A stretch of 5,965 nt of DNA. It comes from Rubrivivax sp. (GTDB lineage Bacteria > Pseudomonadota > Gammaproteobacteria > Burkholderiales > Burkholderiaceae_C). The stretch covers positions 1 through 5,965 of the forward strand of contig JAIXSD010000217.1 in assembly GCA_027484885.1 (NCBI GenBank), read 5' to 3'. Under the pieces are notes generated by a model. That model did no database searches and was not told the DNA's origin. It saw only the letters and a list, made by a program, of their open reading frames with translations. The translations under genes were made by a program, and so were the position numbers. Below are positions 1-5,965 of this stretch, one piece after another; the first letter of the stretch is position 1; each line of letters starts with the position of its first letter.

Positions 1-36
1 CTGTGGTCAAACAGTGGCGCCGAGTCAGCGCTTGAA

Positions 37-54
37 GCGCGTGAGTACACGCGC
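37..54 (+). repeat. Hairpin inside the left arm, 7-bp stem
   Basis: GCGCGTG pairs perfectly with CACGCGC around an AGTA loop. Just before it, GCGCTT-G-AAGCGC (29-41) is itself a near palindrome. The equivalent hairpin in the right arm differs from this one by a paired base change (T42-A49 here, C238-G245 there). Confidence 0.7.
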
Positions 55-232
55 CTGAGCCGCTCCGCTGCGCCCTCGGCCGCGCACAAATCGCCCGTCG
101 GCGGGCCGAGCCACCTCCGAGTGTGGCGTGTTTCACCGTGGAAGGGGCACATCGACCGCGATGCAAGCGCCCTGCAGCCCGGGCCGCTGCCGGGCGATTT
201 GTGCCGGGCCGAGCAGCGCAGCGCCTCGGGGG

Positions 233-250
233 GCGCGCGTACTCGCGCGC
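233..250 (-). repeat. Hairpin inside the right arm, 7-bp stem
   Basis: GCGCGCG pairs with CGCGCGC around a TACT loop, the inverted counterpart of the hairpin at 37-54. The two hairpins differ in the stem at one base pair only, and both members changed so that pairing is kept. Confidence 0.7.
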
Positions 251-275
251 TTCAAGCGCTGACTCGGTGCCCCTG

Positions 276-474
276 TCCGAACGCAATGAGCGAAGCGAAT
301 GAAGTGAGATGGGCACGGGCCCTGAGGCGCGAGCAGCGCAGGGAAGTCGGACCGTCAGGGCCGACCCCGGAACCATGAGCCCGGTGGCGGCGCGGGCTGC
401 AGGGCCACACGAGACAACCGAGAGGCTGCTTGGTGCCGGTCGCAGCCCTTGAAACCCCGGGTATCCCCGCGCTT
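276..474. other. Non-coding GC-rich stretch with short hairpins
   Basis: I see no credible gene here. Open frames crossing it (121-378 +, 252-584 -) have no recognisable domain, no convincing ribosome binding site, and run through the inverted repeat. Visible structure includes a purine-rich segment with a loosely repeated AATGA..GAAG pattern (290-310), and a stem-loop at 320-343 (CCCT/AGGG outer and GCGC/GCGC inner stems). A GTCGG/CCGAC stem lies at 346-365. The string GAGCAGCGCAG at 331-341 also occurs at 211-221 inside the right arm of the inverted repeat, so this stretch may contain a further fragment of the same repeat family. Confidence 0.5.
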
Positions 475-503
475 TTGTCTTGCGCCAGCGCTTGCTTTGT
501 AAG
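475..503 (+). promoter_or_regulatory. Weak sigma70-like promoter candidate for the TonB receptor
   Basis: TTGTCT (475-480) lies 17 nt upstream of TGTAAG (498-503). Each hexamer matches 4 of 6 consensus positions (TTGACA and TATAAT). It is the best-spaced pair I found between the repeat region and the receptor start. It would give a leader of roughly 160 nt. Promoter calls by eye in GC-rich DNA are unreliable. Confidence 0.2.
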
Positions 504-578
504 ACCGATGCAATGAAGTCCTGCAAAACGCAACGTGCTGATCTGGCGCTGCAGCGGGCCGCTAAATTGCGCAGGTCG

Positions 579-619
579 AAGCATGGGCCTGCCCGGCTTG
601 CTGCCTGCGCTGTGGCAGC
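579..619 (+). promoter_or_regulatory. Two adjacent stem-loops in the receptor's leader
   Basis: The first (579-599) has AAGC/GCTT and GGGC/GCCC stem segments. The second (600-619) pairs GCTGCC with GGCAGC around an 8-nt loop. They abut one another about 50 nt before the start codon. No T-run follows, so they are not an intrinsic terminator. They could affect mRNA stability or be chance structure in GC-rich DNA. I do not recognise a known riboswitch. Confidence 0.3.
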
Positions 620-658
620 GGACTCATCATCACATCAAGCAAGACGCAAAACACTTTC

Positions 659-663
659 GGAGA
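659..663 (+). promoter_or_regulatory. Ribosome binding site that decides the receptor start
   Basis: GGAGA is spaced 8 nt from the ATG at 672. The frame stays open upstream to 480, but the residues it would add do not look like a signal peptide. Translation from 672 immediately gives a classical one, so this site fixes the start. Confidence 0.7.
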
Positions 664-671
664 CCTGTTCC

Positions 672-3296
672 ATGAATCAGCCCTTGTCGTTCCAGAAAAA
701 AGTTCTGCCCCAACTGATCAGCGCCATCGTTGGCTCACTGGCTCTGCACGGCGCGTATGCCGCGGATGAGCCGGCCAAGGCCAACGAGCTGGAGAAGGTG
801 GAGGTTCGCGGCATTCGCGCCACGCTCAACAAGAACCTCGTCGAGAAGCGCGAGAACTCCAGCATTGTGGATTCGATCTCGGCCGAGGATGTGGGCAAGT
901 TCCCCGATAAAAACGTGGCCGACTCGCTGCAGCGCGTGCCTGGCATCTCGGTGGACCGCAGCTGGGGGGAGGGCAAGGCCATCTTCGTGCGCGGCACCGA
1001 CAAAAACCTCAATATGACCCAGCTCAACGGCCAGGCCGTGGCGAGCTCGGAATGGTGGTTGAACGAAGCGCAGACCCGCAGCTTCAACTACGACGTGTTG
1101 CCGTCTGAAATCGTCGGTAGCCTCGATGTCTTCAAGAGCCCCTCGGCCGATCTGGACGAAGGCAGCATCGGTGGCCTGGTCATCGTCAAGACCCGCAAGC
1201 CTCTGTCCTTCAAGGACCCGCTGACCCTGCAGGCTTCGGCCGAGGCCATTTACAGCCAGCTGCCCGGCAAGACCGACCCGCAGCTGTCCGGTCTGCTGAA
1301 CTGGAAGAGCGCCGACAAGACCTTCGGTGTCATGCTGGCCCTGAGCAAGCAGAAGCGCACCATGCGCCGCGATGGCCTGGAAATGTTCGATGACGGCAAG
1401 TATGACGTGCTGCCGGTCGACAAGAACAATGTGCCTACCGGCGCGGCCTCGACCAAGGCCTATGCCGCCTGGGGTGGTGGCTCGGCCATCTTCCGCCAGG
1501 ACCGCGACCGCACCACTGGCAACCTTGCCCTGCAGTTCCAGCCCAACCAGCGGACCGACATCGTCCTGAATTACATGAATTCGGACATGAAGATGGACAA
1601 CAGCAACCAGAACTACCTCTGGCAGGCCAGCGGTCAGGCGGTGGATGGCGTCATCAAGGTCCAGAACCCCAGCTTCATCACCACTTCGGACGGCACCAAG
1701 GCCCTGGTGGGCGGCTCCATCGGGCCGACCAATGTGTCCTTTGAGCCCATCTACCGCGATTCCTACATCAAGACCAAGGTGCTGGATCTGGATGGCAGCT
1801 ACAAGTCTGACCGCTGGACAGTGCACGGCCAGGCCGGCACCACATCGTCCGAAGGCGGCAGCCGCCATGACCGCCATTTCTGGATGGAGGGCAATGCCAC
1901 CGCCACCATCGACATGGGCCTGGACAAGTACGGCGTCAAGTACGACATGGACCCGCTGAGCTACAAGGGCCTGGTGCTCAAGCCCGGTGGCGGCACCAGC
2001 GACCGTGTGCGTCGCATGGAGAGCAAGGAAAACTACCTGCAGGGCGATGTGACCCTGGACGTGGACAACGGCTTCATCAGCACCGTCAAGTTCGGCGCCA
2101 AGCACCGCGACAGCACGCAGCAGAACTTCCGCAGCCAGGGTACGGCCAATGGCGCCGCCGCCAGCTGGCAAAACCTGACCCTGGCTGACCTCTCCACCGG
2201 CCCTTCACCGCTGCTGAGCCAGGCTGCCGCTTCGCCGGGTTCGCTGACCCAGTACCTGTGGTTTGACGATGCGCTGGTGGCCAGCAAGGCCATCCCCATG
2301 TTCGACAAGAACATGACCTACACCGATGTGCTGAACGAGCACTACAAGATCCAGGAAAAGATCACGGCCGGCTACGTCAAGGCTGACTTCTCCACGGGCA
2401 AGTGGCGCGGTGATTTTGGCGTGCGCTTCGTCAAGACCAAGCAGACCTCGAACGGCTTTGCCCAGGCGGCCGACAAGACCTTCAAGCCCATCAGCCAGGA
2501 CAACAACTACACCGACACCTTGCCCAGCCTGAACGTCGCCTACTCGCTGCAGAAGGACCTGATCCTGCGTGGTGCCATCTCCAAGGCCATGGCCCGCCAG
2601 ACCTTTGACGTGCTCAACCCGGGCCTGACCCGTGACGGCACGGTGCTGACCAAGGCCAAGGCCGGCAACCCGCTGCTCAAGCCCATCCATTCCAACCAGG
2701 CCGAGCTGGGCGCCGAGTGGTACTTCGAGGAAGGCTCGCTGCTGTCCGGCACGGTCTTTATCAAGAAGCTGGACACCTTCAACTACACCGACACCAAACA
2801 GGAAACCATCAACGGCGAGGTGCTCAATGTATCGCGCCCCTTGAATGCTGACAACGGTGCCGACATCAAGGGTTTCGAGCTGCAGTGGCAACAGGCCTTC
2901 GGCCGCAGCGGCTTCGGTGCCACGGCCAACTACACCTTCACCGATGCGAAAGCCGGCGCAGTGGCTGGCCAGCCGCGTCTGCAGGTGGTGGGCAATTCGC
3001 GCGACCAGTACAACGCCAGTGTGTACTACGAGCGTGATGGCATCAGCGCCCGCGTGTCGTACAACTACCGCTCCAAGTCCTACGGTGGCATGACCATGGG
3101 CGGCCAGGTGGTCAACAGCGCTTACGGTCAGTGGGATGCATCGGCCAGCTGGGACATCACGCCCAAGGTGGCGCTGTTCGCCTCGGCCGTGAACATCGGA
3201 AACGAGCTGGTGCGCAGCAACACCACGGACGGTCTGCCGCTGGGCATCTACGAAAACGGCCGCCGCTTCGGCATCGGCCTGCGCGCCAAGTTCTGA
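672..3296 (+). CDS. TonB-dependent outer-membrane receptor (Xanthomonas/Caulobacter type), probably for a carbohydrate
   Basis: This encodes an 874-residue outer-membrane active transporter energised by TonB-ExbBD. The N-terminus is a signal peptide: basic QKK at 8-10, a hydrophobic core, and probable cleavage after AYA at residue 30. A likely TonB box (LEKVEVRG, about 40-47) follows. The plug domain (about 58-175) carries GKFPDKNVADSLQRVPGISV at 75-94, then GEGKAIFVRG, and LDEGSIGGLVIVKTRKP near its end. The GKFPDKNVA..LQR.PG pattern marks the Xanthomonas/Caulobacter TonB-receptor subfamily, common in carbohydrate-utilisation loci. The remainder is the 22-strand beta-barrel, rich in alternating aromatic strands. 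The protein ends in AKF, the terminal Phe recognised by the BAM assembly machinery. Length is normal and I see no frameshift. The sugar permease 181 nt downstream and the halogenase-like gene beyond support a sugar substrate, possibly GlcNAc or chitooligosaccharide, but the sequence alone does not identify it. Confidence 0.95.
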   Translation: MNQPLSFQKKVLPQLISAIVGSLALHGAYAADEPAKANELEKVEVRGIRATLNKNLVEKRENSSIVDSISAEDVGKFPDKNVADSLQRVPGISVDRSWGEGKAIFVRGTDKNLNMTQLNGQAVASSEWWLNEAQTRSFNYDVLPSEIVGSLDVFKSPSADLDEGSIGGLVIVKTRKPLSFKDPLTLQASAEAIYSQLPGKTDPQLSGLLNWKSADKTFGVMLALSKQKRTMRRDGLEMFDDGKYDVLPVDKNNVPTGAASTKAYAAWGGGSAIFRQDRDRTTGNLALQFQPNQRTDIVLNYMNSDMKMDNSNQNYLWQASGQAVDGVIKVQNPSFITTSDGTKALVGGSIGPTNVSFEPIYRDSYIKTKVLDLDGSYKSDRWTVHGQAGTTSSEGGSRHDRHFWMEGNATATIDMGLDKYGVKYDMDPLSYKGLVLKPGGGTSDRVRRMESKENYLQGDVTLDVDNGFISTVKFGAKHRDSTQQNFRSQGTANGAAASWQNLTLADLSTGPSPLLSQAAASPGSLTQYLWFDDALVASKAIPMFDKNMTYTDVLNEHYKIQEKITAGYVKADFSTGKWRGDFGVRFVKTKQTSNGFAQAADKTFKPISQDNNYTDTLPSLNVAYSLQKDLILRGAISKAMARQTFDVLNPGLTRDGTVLTKAKAGNPLLKPIHSNQAELGAEWYFEEGSLLSGTVFIKKLDTFNYTDTKQETINGEVLNVSRPLNADNGADIKGFELQWQQAFGRSGFGATANYTFTDAKAGAVAGQPRLQVVGNSRDQYNASVYYERDGISARVSYNYRSKSYGGMTMGGQVVNSAYGQWDASASWDITPKVALFASAVNIGNELVRSNTTDGLPLGIYENGRRFGIGLRAKF

Positions 3297-3320
3297 CGAG
3301 CGCTCGCGGCCCTGGTGTCC

Positions 3321-3336
3321 GCCGACCTTGGTCGGC
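3321..3336 (+). repeat. Short stem-loop after the receptor gene
   Basis: GCCGAC pairs with GTCGGC around a CTTG tetraloop. A 10-bp palindrome, CGAGCGCTCG, lies just upstream at 3297-3306, next to the receptor stop codon. No T-run follows. It may protect the 3' end of the receptor message. Confidence 0.4.
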
Positions 3337-3352
3337 AGACCCGGGCGCCGCA

Positions 3353-3391
3353 ACAGGCCTCCAACCTCGGACTCATGAGGCGGTGGCCTGT
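3353..3391 (+). repeat. Long imperfect stem-loop between receptor and permease
   Basis: ACAGGCC (3353-3359) pairs with GGCCTGT (3385-3391). Inside, CCTC (3365-3368) pairs with GAGG (3377-3380) around an 8-nt loop. It is followed by GTGATGGTTGTTT, only loosely T-rich, so on its own it would be a weak terminator. With the hairpin at 3426-3452 it makes the whole gap a run of structured RNA. Confidence 0.4.
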
Positions 3392-3425
3392 GTGATGGTT
3401 GTTTGCAGCCTTTTGCATGCGACAC

Positions 3426-3467
3426 GGCGCGAGGCAAGGCATGGCTCGCGCCTTTTTGTGATTTTTT
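3426..3467 (+). terminator. Intrinsic terminator between receptor and permease
   Basis: A perfect 8-bp GC-rich stem, GGCGCGAG (3426-3433) and CTCGCGCC (3445-3452), with an 11-nt loop is followed at once by five T, then GTGA and six more T (3453-3467). This is a textbook rho-independent terminator for the + strand and would end the receptor transcript. The permease ATG lies only 10 nt beyond it, so the permease needs readthrough or an initiation point inside or very near the hairpin. Confidence 0.8.
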
Positions 3468-3477
3468 GGATCTCCTC

Positions 3478-4845
3478 ATGAACCAGCAGCAGACCTCATC
3501 CGCCACCCGCGCCGGCGCCACCGCCAGCAGCGTGGTCCTGGCCATGATCTTCATCGGCCTGATGTTCTTCATCCTCGGCTTTGTCACCTGGCTCAATGGC
3601 TCGCTGATCCCTTTTCTCAAGATTGTTTGCGAGCTCAACAACTTCCAGGCGCTCTGGGTCACCTTTGCCTTCTACATCGCCTACACCGTGATGGCGCTGC
3701 CCTCGGCGGCGATTCTGGCGCGCACCGGCTACAAACGTGGCATGACGCTGAGCTTGGCGGTCATGGCTGTCGGCGCCTTGCTCTTCATTCCGGCCGCCGA
3801 AGTCGGCCATTACGGGCTCTTCCTGTTGGCATTGTTCACGCTGGCCTCGGGCATGACGCTGATGCAGACGGCCATCAACCCTTACATCGTCTGCATCGGC
3901 GCGCGCGAGAGCGCGGCCATGCGCATCAGCATCATGGGCCTGTTCAACAAGGGGGCCGGCATCGTTGTGCCCTTGGTGTTCTCGGCTTTGATCCTGTCCG
4001 GCTTTGACCAGAAGGCGGCCGTTGACCTGGCCGCGCTGGAGCCCGCCGCTCGCGCCCTGGCCCGCGCTGAGCTGGCCTCGCGCCTGATCACGCCCTATTT
4101 GGTGATGGCCGGTGTGCTGCTGGTGTTCACCGCCGTCATCCATTTCTCTTCCCTGGCCGAGCCCGATCTGGATGACGCGGGCGACAGCGCGCCGGTGCGC
4201 CTGGGCGAAGTCTTCCGCTTCCCGCAGGTGGTGCTGGGTGCCTTGAGCCTTTTCGTCTACGTGGGTGTTGAGGTGATTGCGGGTGACACCATCGGCCTGT
4301 ATGGCCAGCAGCTCGGCGTGGCGAACTATGCCGTGCTGACCAGCTACACCATGGCCGCCATGGTGTTGGGTTATCTGGCGGGCGTGCTCCTGATCCCGCG
4401 GGTCGTCTCGCAAAAGACGGCTTTGCAGGCCTCGGCCGTGCTGGGGGTTTTGCTGTCGGCGGCCGTGGCTCTGAGCTCCAGCCAGGACAGCGGCATCTCG
4501 CAGCTGCTGCTGGGCTGGGCCGGCGTGCCGGCCGTGCCCAACACCGTGTTCTGCCTGGCGGCCCTGGGCCTGGCCAATGCCTTGGTCTGGCCGGCCGTCT
4601 GGCCGCTGGCTTTGCAAGACCTGGGCCGTCACACGGCCAGCGGTTCGGCCCTGCTGATCATGGGCATTGCCGGCGGCGCCCTGCTGCCCATGGTCTACGG
4701 CCGCATGGCCGATGCCGGTGGCCCGCAGAGCGCCTACTGGGTCATGCTCCCTTGCTACCTGATCATCTTCTTCTACGCCACCGTGGGCCACAAGCTGCGC
4801 CATTGGGGCGCGGGCCAGGGCAGCGGTGATTTGAAGCGGGCCTGA
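3478..4845 (+). CDS. FHS-family MFS sugar:H+ symporter (FucP/GluP/NagP-like), GlcNAc permease candidate
   Basis: This is a 455-residue inner-membrane transporter expected to import a monosaccharide with protons. The sequence fits twelve membrane helices, the first at about 18-38. Family marks include GFVTWLNGSLIP (34-45), the loop 2-3 motif ARTGYKRGM (81-89), QTAINPY (130-136), and RISIMGLFNKGAG (149-161). YVGVEVIAGDTIG (261-273) and the C-half SGSALLIMGIAGGALLPM (388-405) also fit. An Ala-rich amphipathic stretch (about 177-202) interrupts the N-half. WLNG and LQTA.NPY-type signatures recall NagP, the N-acetylglucosamine permeases of Shewanella/Xanthomonas-type loci, more than fucose permease. 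That is from memory of the families, so no symbol is given. The ATG at 3478 was chosen because the upstream frame codes through the terminator. No Shine-Dalgarno precedes it (TCTCCTC does). It is co-directional with the TonB receptor, suggesting sequential transport of one substrate. Confidence 0.9.
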   Translation: MNQQQTSSATRAGATASSVVLAMIFIGLMFFILGFVTWLNGSLIPFLKIVCELNNFQALWVTFAFYIAYTVMALPSAAILARTGYKRGMTLSLAVMAVGALLFIPAAEVGHYGLFLLALFTLASGMTLMQTAINPYIVCIGARESAAMRISIMGLFNKGAGIVVPLVFSALILSGFDQKAAVDLAALEPAARALARAELASRLITPYLVMAGVLLVFTAVIHFSSLAEPDLDDAGDSAPVRLGEVFRFPQVVLGALSLFVYVGVEVIAGDTIGLYGQQLGVANYAVLTSYTMAAMVLGYLAGVLLIPRVVSQKTALQASAVLGVLLSAAVALSSSQDSGISQLLLGWAGVPAVPNTVFCLAALGLANALVWPAVWPLALQDLGRHTASGSALLIMGIAGGALLPMVYGRMADAGGPQSAYWVMLPCYLIIFFYATVGHKLRHWGAGQGSGDLKRA

Positions 4846-4891
4846 GCCCCTGCAGCGCAGGTCGGACGAAGCACCTCTTTCGGTTTCTCTC

Positions 4892-4912
4892 GGCCTCGCC
4901 TGCGGCGGGGCC
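4892..4912. repeat. Stem-loop in the convergent gap
   Basis: GGCCTCGCC pairs with GGCGGGGCC (one G-T pair) around a TGC loop. It lacks a T-run on either strand: the upstream + strand is T-rich, which reads as A-rich on -. A smaller GCCCG/CGGGC stem follows at 4922-4936. Both lie between the permease stop and its terminator. Confidence 0.45.
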
Positions 4913-4941
4913 TGTGAAACAGCCCGTGCAGCGGGCATCTC

Positions 4942-4979
4942 GGGCTTGAGCGACCTTGGCGTTCAAGCCCCTTGTTTTT
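4942..4979 (+). terminator. Intrinsic terminator of the sugar permease gene
   Basis: GGGCTTGAG (4942-4950) pairs with TTCAAGCCC (4962-4970) with one G-T pair, and two more pairs (CG/CG) can form inside. TTGTTTTT (4972-4979) follows. It sits about 100 nt after the permease stop. On the opposite strand no T-run follows, so it works in the + direction only. Confidence 0.75.
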
Positions 4980-5011
4980 GAGCGTCCCGGGTGCAGGCAA
5001 ACAAGCGCACA

Positions 5012-5039
5012 TGCCCTGCGCCGCGGGCGGCCTGGGGCA
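5012..5039 (-). terminator. Possible terminator of the halogenase-like gene
   Basis: An imperfect 12-position stem with two wobble pairs and one mismatch, closed by a CGGG loop, begins 2 nt past the halogenase stop. Read on the - strand it is followed by TGTGCGCTTGTTTGCC, a poor T-tract, so this is at best a weak intrinsic terminator or a 3'-end-stabilising hairpin. Confidence 0.35.
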
Positions 5040-5041
5040 GA

Positions 5042-5965
5042 TCAGGCGCCTGTCAGCCCGAAGCGTCGCAGAGCTTCCCGGTGCGGCAGGAAATGCCGGC
5101 GCGCCTGGTCCATCAGCGAGGCGCGTGCCTGCAGCCCGCTGAGCGATGCCAGCTGAGAGGATGAGGCACTGGGGGCGGCGTGGGCCTTGCCGGCTGTCGC
5201 CAGCGGCGGGAAGCGGCCCATGCCTGCCAGCAGGCAGTACCAGGAGGGGCGTTGGTACATCAGCGCGGCCTCATGCCGGCCCAGGGCCGCATCGAAATCA
5301 GCGCCGGCGTCCCAGCTGGACAGCAGCTCGGCCAGGCGGTCCGAACAAGGTTTCAGCGCACGATTGGCGCGCCAGTACTCGCTGTCCTCGCGGGTGTTGA
5401 GCAGGTAGTGGGTCTGCACGTAGTCGCACACGCCGTCGAACATGCGGTTGATCTCGGTGTTGTAGCGCTCACGCAAGCTCGCCGCGTCGGCGCCACCGGC
5501 TTGCAGCGCCTCGATCAGATGCTGCACCGAGAACTGGATCAACATCAGCGCGGTCGCCTCCAGCGGCTCGATGAAGCCCTGGGACAGGCCGATGGCCACG
5601 CAGTTGTGCCGCCAGTGGCGCGCCACGCGGCCCACGCGCATCTTCAGGCGCCGGGCACTGGCGCCCTCGGCCGCCGGGCCGAGGTGGGCTCGCAGTGCGG
5701 CCTCCGCCGCGTCATCGCTGATGAACTGAGAGCTGTAGACATAGCCATTGCCGTAGCGCTGCGTCAGCGGAATCTGCCAGGCCCAGCCGTGGCCGAGCGC
5801 GGTGGAGGTGGTCTCGGACGCGATGTCCTGATCGGGCTCCAGCGGCGTGGGGATGGCGATGGCGCGGTCGTTGAAGAGCCGGTCGCCCCAGGGGATGAAG
5901 GGCTCGCCCAGGGTTTCGTTGATCAGCAGGCCGCGAAAGCCGCTGCAGTCGATGAAGAAATCGCC
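5042..5965 (-). CDS. Flavin-dependent tryptophan-halogenase-like protein, C-terminal part (5' end outside window)
   Basis: The frame is open from the window edge to a TGA at 5042-5044, giving 307 residues of a family usually about 500-540 long. The visible part starts with GDFFIDCSGFRGLLI, the conserved end of the FAD-binding region. GWAWQIPL then contains the flavin-dependent halogenase hallmark WxWxIP (5768-5785). GLSQGFIEPLEAT (5552-5590) follows, with the Glu expected to match catalytic Glu346 of PrnA. Positions equivalent to PrnA Ser347 and Gly349 are Ala here. The N-terminal GxGxxG and the catalytic Lys are beyond the window, so activity cannot be judged. Such enzymes use FADH2, O2 and halide to halogenate tryptophan, indole or similar arenes. 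Members beside TonB receptors form a separate group of largely unknown substrate. The gene converges on the permease with 196 nt between stops, so it belongs to a different transcript. Confidence 0.93.
   Translation of the reverse strand, partial: GDFFIDCSGFRGLLINETLGEPFIPWGDRLFNDRAIAIPTPLEPDQDIASETTSTALGHGWAWQIPLTQRYGNGYVYSSQFISDDAAEAALRAHLGPAAEGASARRLKMRVGRVARHWRHNCVAIGLSQGFIEPLEATALMLIQFSVQHLIEALQAGGADAASLRERYNTEINRMFDGVCDYVQTHYLLNTREDSEYWRANRALKPCSDRLAELLSSWDAGADFDAALGRHEAALMYQRPSWYCLLAGMGRFPPLATAGKAHAAPSASSSQLASLSGLQARASLMDQARRHFLPHREALRRFGLTGA

Larger units (their letters stand above)
12..275. repeat. Large imperfect inverted repeat, about 95-nt arms around an 84-103 nt centre
   Basis: The left arm (12-107) and the reverse complement of the right arm (181-275) align over nearly their whole length. 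The outer blocks (12-55 and 232-275) match at 40 of 44 positions. An inner 14-nt block, GCACAAATCGCCCG, is identical (84-97 on +, 191-204 on -). Between them, the CGCTGCG and CTCGGCC cores are shared with small indels. Each arm also holds its own hairpin at 37-54 and 233-250. There is no transposase gene, and I see no target-site duplication at the edges (left flank ends TCAAA, right flank starts TCCGA). It could be two inverted copies of a REP/BIME-type intergenic repeat, a MITE-like element, or a structured non-coding RNA or double terminator. The repeat is seen directly; its class is inference. Confidence 0.8.

Noticed and set aside
12..275. Complete insertion sequence
   Set aside because: Too short, no transposase frame between the arms, and no visible target-site duplication.
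121..584. Small open frames at 121-378 (+) and 252-584 (-)
   Set aside because: They lie in or across the inverted repeat, overlap one another, and show no recognisable protein features.
480..671. N-terminal extension of the receptor frame to a TTG at 480
   Set aside because: The added 64 residues are basic and unlike a signal peptide, while a good ribosome binding site and a clean signal peptide occur at the ATG at 672.
1..671. tRNA, rRNA or CRISPR array
   Set aside because: No cloverleaf with a TTC-loop consensus, no rRNA signature, and no regularly spaced direct repeats.
735..2171. Long reverse-strand open frame opposite the receptor
   Set aside because: Low-complexity His/Gly/Val/Leu-rich translation with no domain. 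It is the mirror of a high-GC gene in the opposite phase.
3403..3477. Earlier TTG start (3403) for the permease
   Set aside because: It would translate through the terminator hairpin and adds residues unlike the family's N-terminus.
2205..3662. Reverse-strand open frame spanning the receptor end, terminator and permease start
   Set aside because: It crosses two unrelated genes and a terminator, and its translation is compositionally biased with no family resemblance.
3496..4938. Reverse-strand frame as long as the permease
   Set aside because: Gln/His/Gly/Asp-rich shadow of the permease codons. The + frame gives a clear FHS-family transporter.

Overview
The window is GC-rich and dense in Gram-negative coding sequence. 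Codon use strongly favours CTG, CGC, GCC and AAG. The gene set, a TonB-dependent receptor of the Xanthomonas/Caulobacter type with an inner-membrane sugar symporter and a flavin-dependent tryptophan-halogenase-like protein, is typical of proteobacteria that scavenge carbohydrates. A betaproteobacterium of the Burkholderiales (Roseateles/Mitsuaria/Pelomonas-like) is my best guess. It rests on composition and gene style, not on a marker gene.

Layout. Positions 1-671 hold no gene I can support. They contain a large imperfect inverted repeat (12-275) whose arms each carry a smaller hairpin, then more hairpin-rich GC sequence, a weak promoter candidate (475-503) and a structured leader. A TonB-dependent receptor of 874 residues follows at 672-3296 (+), with a signal peptide and a terminal Phe. 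The gap 3297-3477 holds three stem-loops, the last a strong intrinsic terminator ending only 10 nt before the next start codon. An FHS-family (FucP/GluP/NagP-like) sugar:H+ symporter lies at 3478-4845 (+). A convergent gap (4846-5041) holds several hairpins, including a good terminator for the symporter. The C-terminal 307 residues of a flavin-dependent tryptophan-halogenase-like protein are encoded at 5042-5965 (-), and the gene runs off the right edge.

How the genes fit together. The receptor would move a sugar or oligosaccharide across the outer membrane with TonB energy, and the symporter would carry the monosaccharide across the inner membrane. Tryptophan-halogenase-like genes are repeatedly found beside such receptors in carbohydrate-utilisation loci, with no settled role there. 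The symporter resembles N-acetylglucosamine permeases (NagP) more than FucP, so a GlcNAc/chitin-type locus is the leading inference, but no catabolic enzyme is in the window to confirm it.
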